The notes under the pieces are model-generated. The model was not told the DNA's origin and searched no databases. It saw only the letters and a program-made list of their open reading frames with translations. A DNA stretch of 64,000 nucleotides from Candolleomyces eurysporus. Lineage: Eukaryota; Basidiomycota; Agaricomycetes; Agaricales; Psathyrellaceae. The stretch lies in NCBI GenBank assembly GCA_027579435.1, contig JANBPK010000722.1:1-64000 (forward strand), in the 5' to 3' direction. The position numbers and the translations under genes are program-made. Positions 43,169 to 53,347 of the stretch are shown in pieces; the first letter of the stretch is position 1; each line of letters starts with the position of its first letter.

Positions 43169-44392
43169 TCAGTCCTCTTCCCCACTTAAGTCAGGCAGCC
43201 TTAGCTTTGGCATGCCTTCAAAATTGTAGTCCACATATGCTTCGTTTCCATCCTCTGTAGTGTTTGCCAAATCCTGTATTGTAGCTTCATCCAAATCGAA
43301 ACCACTGTCCTTTCCAATTCCCACCTGTATGGACTTCCTTGGATAATAGGGAATTACCCTGAATGCTCCAACCTTACTGCGATACACCGACCCATCTAGT
43401 TCTGCCAGAATATATGCACCGCCCTTGTTTCGAGTGACCACCACCATGTGTCCCAGGTAATGTGGCTTCATCTTCTTGTTAAGGCTAGACTCGACAGCCG
43501 TGTTTCTCATCAATACCAAGTCACCCTGCTTGAAGTCCCAATCCTTAATAGTCGCCTTGTTTGCCTTAGCATATTCCTCGACCTGACGCCACTTCTCAGC
43601 ATTGACCTGCTTCATAACGCTCTCAACATGAGTCTGATGCTTTGCTAAAGCCCTTGCCCTTGCAGCTATCAAATTCTCAGTTGTCATAATACCCATTGGG
43701 GTTTCCACTAACCAAGTGGCCTCTTGCATGTCGAGTGGCGTGACAGGTTCAGCTCCCGTTAAAGCGAAGAACGGAGAGCAACCCAATCTTTTACAAACAG
43801 TGATTCTATCGGCCCACATAATGTGATTGAAGAACTAGTACCACTTGCTCATGTTGCTGCCTGTGGCTTTGTTTACGTCCCAGTGAGGTCACTCGATTTT
43901 TCCATTTGCCTTAGAGTTATATCCTGAAATTGAAATTCCCATAATCCCATATTTCTGTCGCAGCCACTCCACCACCACAATGAAAGGTTTTCCATTGTCA
44001 GTAATAATCCAACGCAGACACCCCCATCTACATATGATATCCAAGAAGAGCCATGCTCCTATGGTTGCTGCAGTCTCTTTCCAAAGTGGCCTCCCTTCCA
44101 TCCAAGACATGAGAGCACATCGGCCGTGCACAATATAGCTGTGTCCATTACTAGGCGGCGTCATATGCAGGGTATCAATATGTACAGTTTGGAATATAGA
44201 CGGAGTCTCCGTAACCTTCAGAGGGATCTTCACTAGGGTTTTCTGACAAACTTGACAGAGGTGACACGTCCTGACGAACATCTCAGTATCGTGTTCGACC
44301 TCCAGCCACCAGAATCTTTTAGTGAGAAACAACAAGGTTGCATAATGGCCTCTATGGCCGTTCGTGTTGTGCGCCCCTTTGAGAATTGCCAT
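43169..44392 (-). pseudogene. Gypsy integrase, interrupted
   Basis: The N-terminal zinc domain is visible (HNTNGHRGH, then CHLCQVC). Core residues follow: HIDTLHM, ITDNGKPF and SKANGKIE, so the D, D, E triad is present. Right after KIE a TGA (43889-43891) replaces what is probably an Arg codon. A second stop (TAG) lies near 43836 before MWADRITVCKRLGCSPFF. The C-terminal part (QGDLVLMRNTAVE, VGAFRVIPYYPR) ends with LPDLSGEED and a TAA at 43169. The element cannot make an active integrase. Confidence 0.8.
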
Positions 44393-44593
44393 TCTTCATT
44401 CAGGTTCAATGTAAAGACGATGGTGTCCCTCACCATTCTCTTGCGAATATAATCAACCATCCTTTAATACAAAGAACCTTGCTGCAAACCTCTCAAAACC
44501 TTTCCAATCCTTAGTAGTCACGTCCTGCAGCTTGACGGTAGGTGTAGTTAACCATGCTTGTACTAGGGGAACCCATTGGTCGAGCTGCTTGCC

Positions 44594-46951
44594 TCAGCTA
44601 GTTTGCCAATTGGACAGGTAGTCCTCTTCTCCCAAGTCCACCGCTTCTCCTTGCAAAGCGGCTTGAAGCAGAACTGAAGCCGCTTCAAACCCCGTGGAGA
44701 TTCTCTTAGTTTCCTCAAGACGCGTCAAGAGTTGCTGAAACTCAAGGTCCCGACTAAACAAGTCCTCATCCTCTTCCACTCCTTGGAACAAGAGGTAGTG
44801 AACCATGTCTCGTGAGACGGTCTGAAGATATCCTCCCCTAGTGTCTATCTGATCCCTAAATTCCTCAAACGGTAGAGGATCATTGTCCTCCGGGAACTTT
44901 TTAGAATAAGTGATGGGATCTGGTGGATCAGTATCGAGGAACTCTTTGAACTCACGCCACTCCAGATCACCAGGTTGCTTGCACCTCCTTGATAAACTGT
45001 TAGCAGGGAAAGTCTTGCCCATTACATGACTGAGTTCAAAGTAGAATTTCCTAACGTTCTTGATCCAGCGATTAATAGTCACATTTGGCGCCACTCCAGG
45101 ATTCTGTAGCATCCCTTGTACATATTTTGCATCAGTCTCAACCACTAGAGGCCATGCCATAACCAGGGTGTACTCGTTTTCCTTGAGCGCTCGCATGATC
45201 CCATATAGTTCCCTCTTTGTCTGTGAATAATTTGCCTCTGTAGAATTTAATAAGGTTGACCCAAACCAAATATAGTTCCATTTGTTAGGGTCGACAGCGT
45301 CCCGTTGACTAATGTACCAGCCCACTGCTAGATACAAAGTGTCAACTGACAAACAAACAGGTTGCCCACTGGTCACGTCAAGCGGCTTGAGGACTGGAGC
45401 CTCCTCAACCGCCCTCTTAAGGTCTGCCATAGTCTTGTCTTGTTCTTCGCCCCATTCCCATTTAACTGATTTCCTAGTCAGCTTCTGGATGGGCTCAGCC
45501 CTGGATGCATAGTCGGGAATAAAGACCCTGAAGGTTCCAACTGTCCCCAGGAAAGCATGAACATCTGACATGTCCCAACAAGGACCCCATTGAGAGATAA
45601 CCCCTACTCGGTCCGGAGTGGGTTTCCGTCCTTCATAAGACACCTGGTGCCCTACTACCGTAAACTCAGGCATGCATAGACAAGTCTTCTTCCCTGAGAA
45701 GGTGCCTCCACAATATTTCATCTTTTGGATGACCCAGTTGACATCCTGAACATGTTCCCATACAAACCTTCGTATGCCTGGATTCTCAGGTATGGTCTCG
45801 TATCCTCCACCAGGTAACTCATACCGCGTCAGAGGTCCTTTGACTGGGACGTCGTCAACAAAAGGTTCTGTAATGTGGGGAATTTTGGGTTGTAGAATAG
45901 CCGTAATATCTTTGTGGAAGATGGGAACTGAAGTGGTCCACCCCATAGGTAAAGTGACAAGTCGCATAGCACCAAACAGCATCTGGAAAGTCATCAAATC
46001 TCTAGAGTGTTTGTCCAGCACCTGTTCATCGTAGCCTACATAAAAGTCCATTGTTGTGCCACATGATCGTCCTGCAAAGCAGCTAGCCAATTCCTCTGTG
46101 TTGGGAGGTAGGCCGGAATGTGCAATCGTGACTGCGTTGAGCGGCTCGAGACTATGTACGATTCATAGACTTTTCCCGTCTTTCTTCAGTACGCAGAACC
46201 ACCTGCTACGATACAAAGAACTTGAGGGTTCGTACACTCCCGCCTCTATTTTGCTCCTGATCTGTTCACAGACTGGCTCAAATAGAAACGGTGCGATAGG
46301 TCGGTTCCCTTGGACCCAGGGTGTGTGTGGGACAGTGGCAATTTGCACTGGCTTGAAGAAATCTTCCCTAAGTTTTCCTCTCTCCGTTTCGGTCCAGGCG
46401 AATGCCTCATTCTGCTCAGCCATAAGATGGTGCATGAGCTTTCGTTCCTCAGGCCACAAGAAGTCCTGGTGTGCCTTGTCGAACCCTTCCTTCCTTTCCT
46501 GAGTGTATCTTCCCTTGGGTGAAAACTCAGGTGGCGTCGGTGAGAGTTTAGGCATCTCTGCTAGAGGATCTCCTGTAATATTTTGCACCACGTGAAATTC
46601 CTCAGGGAGAGTACCATAGACAGGCCTAACCTTCTTGTCGACCGGTTTGTACTTCTTGCCGGTGGACACTCCCTTTATTTTCACCTCCTGTGCCTTTGGA
46701 TTTCCTGATGGTTGTTCCTGTATATAAACTCCTGATTCCTCTGAGATAGAACTCAGATAAAGCTCAAAGGTTTCCCTATCCTTTTGGTCAATATCCGGTT
46801 CCCCTAATGCTTGTTGTAAGTATATGATTTTCTTTTCTTCTGATGTGAAAGCCTTCCCATCCCGTGGCTGAGCAGTTGATACAATCCTTGGAATTCCATC
46901 CTCAGACATCTCCATGATTGCTGCTATTTCCTCTCCTTGAAACTGGTTCAA
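44594..46951 (-). pseudogene. Gypsy reverse transcriptase and RNase H, interrupted
   Basis: The first part (46951-46163) gives an N-terminal region up to RSRWFCVLKKDGKSL, followed by TGA in place of the Arg codon of the conserved K-D-G-K-S-L-R-I-V-H stretch. The second part (46090-44594, open further up to that stop) has the RT core: DFYVGYDEQ, TLPMGWTTSVPIFH and the active site FVDDVPVKGP (Phe instead of the usual Tyr). The RNase H part starts around LSVDTLYLAVGWYIS and ends at GKTFPANSLSRR, where family members usually have an Asp-Gly before LSRR; both changes fit G-to-A transitions. A linker of about 150 residues follows. Confidence 0.8.
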
Positions 46952-47919
46952 ATCCTCGAGGTTTGAAAAGAAGTCTGCAATTCCTCCCGGTGTTGCTCCA
47001 GGATTTCTCCTCGTGGGAAGGAGGGAACTACAATTCTACTTGAACTGTTCAGATCCATCAAGGTGATGGTATGAGTCCCGTCTGGATGGTTATTGGACTG
47101 GGTACTCATCACAGAGAGGAAGGGTCGTCCCAAGAGCAGCTTATAAGCCATGTCACGGACAATGTGCAACTGCACATAGGCAGTTACATCGTTGCCACAA
47201 TTGATAGGTACATTATGCGCCAACCCCAAGGTACGAGCAGTTGTGTGGTTTGAGGATTGCAGCCCTATGGTCAAGTCAGGATCCCATGCGATTCCCAAAG
47301 CTTGTGCTGCTGCCTCACTTGCCAAACAAACTTGTGACTCTTCATTGAATATGCATTCCTCACGACGCGCATTGTTTACGGTCAGATAGAATACGCGAAT
47401 CTTCTCAGATTCTGAAGCGGTCACAGTCCCCTTGACACAGGTGCCTCCATTTTCTAGTAAGAAAGCCTCTACCGGGTCTGGAATGATGATTCCTCCCCTA
47501 GGGACCTCACCAACACCGTCCAAAGAATAAAAGTCTGGCATTGGTAAGTCTTGCAGCAGTACCTCCACAATTCCTTGCTCGCCCTGAGCCACTTCTTCAG
47601 GGACCTCTTCCACTGAAGCAGCACAAGTGGGAGATGCCACGAAGCCGCTCAAACTGTTCTCAGCCATCTGAGAATAGATACATTCTATGTTGTCGAGCAA
47701 TGCCCTGGGCTCCAACCCCAACTGGCTATTCACCTCCATTGAATCCTCATAGCATGCTTCCTGTACATTGGTAACCAAGCCCTCCTTGGTCTGAATAATC
47801 CTGTTCTTCCTAAGCATTTCTGAAGCCGCTTGTTTCGCTATTGGCGACATCTTGAGAAGGTCGGCAAACCTAACCGGGTGAGGTAGAGAGAAAATCTCCT
47901 TTATGATGCTAATCACCAA
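46948..47919 (-). pseudogene. Gypsy protease region
   Basis: 323 codons. The central part reads VNNARREECIFNEESQVCLA, where the catalytic Asp and the Gly of the D-x-G motif appear as Asn and Glu, and later LLGRPFLSVMSTQSN, the second conserved protease motif. The Asp-to-Asn and Gly-to-Glu changes are single G-to-A steps. The first 120 residues are a linker (PHPVRFADLLKMSP). It overlaps the RT frame by four bases, as expected for neighbouring domains of one polyprotein separated by a shift. Confidence 0.65.
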
Positions 47920-48925
47920 GTCTTTTTGAGCCTTTTAAGGTCCATAGTTTCTTTGGCTGCAGGCGTCTTCTCCAGCGCCGGTGACTTGCCGCCCGAAATA
48001 GGCTTTGTCCTAAGCGCAGGAACCTCCACATACAGCAAAGGTTGCTGTACGGGTTCCACAATCTCCAATCCTCTAGGTCCTAATGTGTTTTTGGGTTTTT
48101 GTATTTTCTGAGTGTCGTTGACCCTGATTGTCTGGCCCTCCAGAGAGTTACCCCATTCCTTGTCAACATGCTTTGAGGAGGCCGGGGTTTCTTCCTTTGC
48201 CGGGCCTCTCAAAAATCCTCCTGGTTAGACGCTGCTGCTCAATGAGTCTGGAGCTGATTCTGTTCCATGTTCTTGAGCCGCTTGGACAGTCCTACCAACT
48301 GTTCGAAGACTTCACACGTTGTGGGTTCCTTCTGCACTTTGGCCGCTGGAGCCACTCCCTGTTGAGACGGCTTGAGCTGATTTACAAGCTTGTTGAGGAA
48401 GGATTGCTGGTCCCTCATTAACTGGTCCATAGACTGATGCAAAACTGCATGAGTGACTGGCTCTTCCTGATGTTGGTAAAGCACCTCGAAGGCCTCTTCT
48501 TCTGCAAGGTTATATTGCTCAAGCAGGTTAAGCTCAGCCTGCATAGGTAGCTTCCACATCTTATCTACCCTTTCCTTCATGGTAGAGTTGTCCGGTGACT
48601 CCCTAGTCATCATGGTTCCTTTGCACTGAATAGTGCTTCCTTGTTGAGTAATACAACCTTTCTCAATATCGATCCTAACCTGGGGACACTGGGAAATGGT
48701 ATGGGTTGGTTGCCAGCAATTGAAAGTTGCTCCCGCCGGTTGGGGATACATTCCTGGCCACTGTCCTGTTGCTTGAGGTGGATATCTGTTAGGCACTCCT
48801 GCCGAAGCACCAGTCGACGCCGCTTTAATGGTAGTAGAGAAGGTGTCAAACTGATTCGTGAGCTTGCTGACGGATTTGGAAACCTGGTCAAGCGTCGTGA
48901 AGACTCTCGCCATGTCCTCCGTCAT
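47913..48925 (-). pseudogene. Gypsy gag C-terminal region with Cys motif
   Basis: Two adjoining frames: 48925-48239 (MTEDMARVFTTLDQVSKSVS, CWQPTHTISQCPQV as a short zinc-knuckle-like stretch, then an acidic helix-rich part) and 48212-47913 (RGPAKEETPASSKHVDKEWG, a basic end). From memory this region in related Agaricomycete gypsy elements is called DUF4100; I did not verify it. A stop at 48239 and a frame shift separate the two. Confidence 0.55.
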
Positions 48926-49000
48926 AGACTCTTACTTGACTTTCAGGTCCTTTAGACTGTCCGGGTCTTTCCTGTCAGTCAAGCTGCATGAAGTCGAGCT

Positions 49001-50164
49001 TCACAAGTACTCAGCATCTTCCTCTGTGCTAGCCACTGCCCCAAAAGGGCCAACAGCTGCTACGTCTACCATCGCGGTCGCCGTTGAAATGACAATGTCC
49101 AACGTATAAGGATCTTCTTTGTCATGTGGTGCCTCTTCAGCACCCTCTAAAGGTCCTTGACAAGACAGACATTTGTTCAAAGTGTCTCGGAAGCTGGGCT
49201 TCAAGCCGCCTAAAAACTTAACTATCAAATCCCCGTTGGCAATTATGCCTGACTCGAGTAGCAGGTCAGCTTCAGCCTTGAAACCCAACGCAAACTCATA
49301 GTAAGCAGCCTTCTCGTCCCTTCCAATGGGGCGCTTCTTGGTGTCGCAACAAATATCCTCCATGTGAGCCATAGATCCAAGATCATGCCTCGATGACTTG
49401 GGCAGAATTTGCATGACCAACTTCCTCCAACGCTTGAAGTCGTACGGATCATGCCCTCCTTTCAACAATCCCCATTTTTGAGCGGTCTGAGAGTCTAGGT
49501 AACTCAGAGCATTCTTGACAATTTCCTTGTCTTGCCCTTTCAGTCCTGCCGTCTCAGCAGCAAGGGCAACTCCATCAAAGAACCTTGTCGCCGTCAATGG
49601 ATCCTTGGAATCATAGTTAGGGTGTTTGCCACTGTACGCTGCTGGCATGCTCTTGACCTGCCTCCTTGGCACAGTGGGTCCTTCCACCTCACTGCCTGCA
49701 CAACTCCCTTGCACTCCTCTAGCCATTTGATTGAGAAAGCTAGTTAAATCTAAAGTACTTTCTTTGCCTTTAAGAATTGAAGAGTTTAAGGCCTCTTCGA
49801 TCTGTTCTTCTTGAGCGGTATGAAAGTTCGATTCTCCTAAATCCGAGTCCGAAGTCTGTCTCCTAACAGTTCTTTGAGCGGCGGGACGTTGAGTCGGCAA
49901 ATAACTGTTGACGACTACTGTTCCTGCGTCCCTTGAATTACGAGTGTTCCTTCCAACACTCTGAGCTCGTTCACTTTCCTGACGAGTTTCCTCTACCCTG
50001 TGAGATACTTCCTCAGCCAGATAGTCTTCTGGTGTTGAGCCTGGTCTTGCGAAGTAAGACGTCTTGTACGAGTCCAAATTCCGTTGGCCCGTTTGTGAAC
50101 TAGAAACCCTCACTTTGTAAAGAGAGATGAAAACCAAATATTCACCCCTCACGATGGGCTCCAA
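49001..50164 (-). CDS. Gypsy gag polyprotein, N-terminal part
   Basis: 388 codons open right from the LTR edge; the frame begins with TTG in the primer-site region, so the real start lies further in or translation begins elsewhere. Features: RQESERAQSVGRNTRNS (polar N-terminal part), KSMPAAYSGKHPNYDSKDPL and TATRFFDGVALAAETAGLKG, leading into a capsid-like helical region (NALSYLDSQTAQKWGLLKGG, YDFKRWRKLVMQILP, FALGFKAEADLLLESG). It ends with EEDAEYL and TGA at 49001. Gag forms the particle in which the element is reverse transcribed. Confidence 0.6.
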   Translation of the reverse strand: MEPIVRGEYLVFISLYKVRVSSSQTGQRNLDSYKTSYFARPGSTPEDYLAEEVSHRVEETRQESERAQSVGRNTRNSRDAGTVVVNSYLPTQRPAAQRTVRRQTSDSDLGESNFHTAQEEQIEEALNSSILKGKESTLDLTSFLNQMARGVQGSCAGSEVEGPTVPRRQVKSMPAAYSGKHPNYDSKDPLTATRFFDGVALAAETAGLKGQDKEIVKNALSYLDSQTAQKWGLLKGGHDPYDFKRWRKLVMQILPKSSRHDLGSMAHMEDICCDTKKRPIGRDEKAAYYEFALGFKAEADLLLESGIIANGDLIVKFLGGLKPSFRDTLNKCLSCQGPLEGAEEAPHDKEDPYTLDIVISTATAMVDVAAVGPFGAVASTEEDAEYL

Positions 50165-50165
50165 A
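50150..50165 (-). other. Candidate primer binding site
   Basis: Directly internal to the LTR end, the minus strand reads tttggagcccatcgtg. A primer site starts with TGG, the complement of a tRNA 3' CCA; here TGGAGCCC begins two bases in. The tRNA was not identified. Confidence 0.45.
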
Positions 50166-51433
50166 TGATGAGATCAGTGCTGCCGAGCTCAGAACACACA
50201 CACAAAACCAACTAATCACAACCTATACCCAGGCTGCGTAAAGTCAAGCGGTGTGAGAGTCAGGCTGCACGAAGTCAAAGTGTGAGTAAGTGGGGGTTAT
50301 GGAGTGAATTAAGAATACTGGGTTTCTCAGTTCTCTCATAGTTAACTTTCCACAAGTCTAGAAGTACCCTGACGCACAACTAGTGAGATTCCTAATCCCA
50401 AGTAGTCAACCCTCTGACTGCTTAAGTTCCTGAGTTCCAAGATACTGATAGTTCACGTCGTGTGAAGTATGAGCAGAAAACTTGATAGATTCATCAATNA
50501 AAACGCAAGTGAAAGATNAAAACAACAATGATACGATGATGCCGCTCGAGTCAGTAGTTAGCGTGTATATATACTACTTTGAGCCATGTAAAAATAGACA
50601 AGAGACACATGTGATAGATAAGCAACTAGCCAATAGTAAAAGTCCAAGCACAAGATAGAGAGAAAATAGAACCGGGTATTAGTAGAGGCCGCACCAAGAT
50701 TGTAGCCGCACGAGTCAGGCGCGCCTCTGAACACCAATTTTGGATCACCATTTCCTTTCTGGTGAAGCCGCGTGAGATGCCAACTGATGATCAAGAGTGG
50801 ATGGGCATCCTTGCTCCGCGTCCCCTGCTCTCATTGCTATTCTCAAGCTGCTTGGATAGGCACGGTTGCCTTGTCTGAAGTCACCTGCACCCTTTCTCCT
50901 GATGCCAACGGTCGGTCTGGTCATTCCCTTGACTCAGGACTCGCGCTGCTTCAGTTCCTCGTGCCACATCGGAGTTTACCCCAGCCACCCGGCTGCACCA
51001 CTAGCCACGGACTTTATTGTTTCAAAGGTCTTCCTCAAGCCGCTCCAGCACTTGTACTTGATTAATATGAAGCCGCCTGATCTCTGAACTCTCTGGTAGT
51101 GCCACCTGAGAGTCCCAACAGCTGCGTTGTCAAGGTATATGACTTTCTGAAGCTGCGTCAGTCGAGCCGCCTGACTTTTAGCACGGCGTCAACTAATGTA
51201 GCTTCCCTGGTCAGGGTATACTACAACTGGGGTGGTTTCAAGTTGACAGCCTTGGGTAGCTTCAACTCTCATGTCCCTAGAGTTGTAGTACTAACTCTTT
51301 TCCTTCTCAAGCCGCGTGAACCTTATCGATAGCGTAGTTGTTCTTGTACTTAGAGACTCAGACCGTGTCAAATTTGTAGTTTATTATTGCGAAAAGTGAA
51401 CTTATATTTGCTAAAACGGACGCGGTTGTATCA
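50166..51433 (-). mobile_element. 5' LTR of the gypsy element
   Basis: 1268 bases. On the minus strand it starts TGATACAACC at 51433 and ends CTCATCA at 50166, so it has the short TGAT/ATCA terminal inverted repeat. The next five bases outside (ctgga, 51434-51438) would be the target duplication, but the partner side is lost. Two N bases lie at 50499 and 50518. A curious internal feature is the repeated 'aagccgc' or 'aagctgcgt' stretch (50231, 50765, 51039, 51150, 51310). Confidence 0.75.
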
Positions 51434-52074
51434 CTGGAGGTTGGACACCACTTTGATTGTGCTGGGAGTAAGGACTCCAGGGAGATACCATCCACTGATT
51501 CTTGACTTGCTGTCAACAAAAATTGTGGGTGAAGTCAACCATGGCCATGGTTGACTGAATGCGCATGGGAACCTTCCAGCCATTCTTTTTCTGCCCACCT
51601 GTTCCAGCCATCAGATGACTGGGGTAATGTATCTGTGTATTTGTCAGAGGACCATGGCAGCTGAACTATAGATAATTTAGCAAGGTATTTTCATTTCTCT
51701 TCATCTTGTACCTCAGTTAACCCAAGCTGCAGCACAGGTTCTGCCCATGAGTATCAAATCCGGCAACATAGCCTCAAGTTCCTGAGGAATGTCAACTGGC
51801 TCCACCACACCCTGTACTTCAGACCAAAAGAGGTCTGTGACTAAACAGGCAGCAAGATGGACTTGCTTCCTGGAGTCCTCCCAGTGTGGGTTGATAAGAC
51901 TTGGTTTGCCATTTATTCCATGATCAAGTCAGGCCATTGTCATGTAGGTCTTGGCAGACTACAAGGTCTATTCCATGGAGTAAATCCAGGTTTGAACTAC
52001 AAGATGGAAGTGTACAACTACCAAATGTCCAAATATAAAACATATCATGGAGGGTTAGCTTCTCTTCAATCCAG

Positions 52075-52292
52075 GTTCCATACTATCACCCCCAAGGTAA
52101 TGCAAAACCCCAGGGATATGCAAAATTCAGGAATATCTTTGTTGTAAATTCTTCTCAATTCTCCAAATACTAGGGTAGATGTAGTCAAGTAGTTTGTACA
52201 TGAATGTGCAAAAATATCTGTGGCTACTCCCTCACATACTGGCCATTGCACAGAATTTTGCATATTCCCGGGAAATTGACACCTTTGCAAAG
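52075..52292. mobile_element. Short inverted-repeat element, family 1, copy 1
   Basis: The core 52108-52271 has terminal inverted repeats cagggatatgcaaaattc and gaattttgcatattcccg. It matches 56585-56792 in direct orientation including about 30 bases of flank on the left and 20 on the right. Non-coding; a MITE-like structure. Confidence 0.65.
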
Positions 52293-52338
52293 TTCAAATA
52301 TTTACAAGGTGGTCAAAATACATGTATCGGTTAACAAA

Positions 52339-53347
52339 TCATTGTCCTTTCAGATTGCTGATCCTCTGCACCATCACTAATCTTGCTTTTGCTATCACTG
52401 CTTCCAGGTCCTCCAGCTCAATCCCGGAAGCCCCCAACTTTGCACAGATAGGCGCCATTTGCACAGAGATCTCCTCCATCAGTCCACGAACCCTTGCACA
52501 GGCAGCCTCACATTGCTTTTGAGTTTCTTTCATACACCTGGCTGTAAATTTGGATGGTGACAGGTCAACTATTTTGTTGCTCTCTTCACAGAGATTCGAG
52601 CTCCTTGTGTTGCCTGGTTTGATACAAGGTACAGACTGAAAGCGGTCCCATTGACAGGCAGCTAATGCCTCCCGGATACCGGAAAGCTGTGCTGGTGCCA
52701 GGCAATCAACATTGAGGTGGTTCCACCAGTCAAAGACATAGGAAGGCAGGTACCAGACATTGTGCTGCCACATTCCAGTGAGGCCATGTACAGTATCGGG
52801 GGTAAGTTTGACTTGTGTCATGAGTTCCATGATTGTAATCATATCCTGGGGTACCCACATCCTGGAATGTTGATTTAGGGCAATGCCAACCACAGCACTT
52901 GCGCACCACTAACAAGGCAGATATGAGAATCAAAGACCAATACAAGTGCGTGAGCCTACCAATTCATGCTCCATATATTTCTGGTAGGAGTCTGGAAGAG
53001 GGGTGTTCTCAAATTTCTGGAGTGCTGTCATGACTCTTCCAGTCATGTAAAAAATGCATTGTTGCCAATCATGATGTTCCCACTTGATGAGGAAGTCTTG
53101 GTAGGGTATGACACCCTTGGAGACAGGGTTTGACATGATGGTAGGAGGAAGAGCCTTGCCTGAGCACTTTTGATGGGAAAAAGACGAAATATTTGCTGAG
53201 ACATACAACAACAAACAGTTCAATTTCATGTCTAAAAGTGGGCTGTCTAGGGAATTTCCTGTGTATTATGGGTGCGGGGCCTTGACTGGGCTTGGTACGT
53301 GTGGATTGTGTGAGGGTCTCACCATTATGATGGGATCCAGTGGTCAT
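52339..53347 (-). CDS. Unrecognised three-exon protein, 305 aa
   Basis: Exons (minus strand) 53347-53207, 53166-52960 and 52908-52339, all multiples of three, joined around introns GTATGT...AAAAG (40 bases) and GTAGGC...TTAG (51 bases). Start ATG 53347; stop TGA. The protein has no obvious membrane segment; stretches include IPYQDFLIKWEHHDWQQCIF, LQKFENTPLPDSYQKYMEHE, WYLPSYVFDWWNHLNVD and a C-terminal heptad-like part rich in Ala and Glu (QCEAACARVRGLMEEISVQM). I do not recognise the family. In a repeat-rich, CpG-poor region it may belong to a transposon or be a surviving host gene. Clean splice signals and an unbroken frame argue that it is or was expressed. Confidence 0.5.

Larger units (their letters stand above)
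43100..51433 (-). mobile_element. Decayed Ty3/gypsy retrotransposon, 3' LTR missing
   Basis: Read on the minus strand: 5' LTR (51433-50166), primer-site candidate, gag, linker with a Cys motif, protease, RT-RNase H, integrase, ending at about 43169. Only one LTR is present; the 3' end abuts LTR C at 43099, so the distal LTR was lost by insertion or deletion. Domain order RT before integrase assigns it to gypsy. Several stops are TGA or TAG in place of CGA or CAG, which points to C-to-T decay. Confidence 0.8.

Noticed and set aside
51857..52147. Plus-strand frame of 96 codons after the gypsy LTR
   Set aside because: It overlaps the family 1 inverted-repeat element and shows no family pattern.
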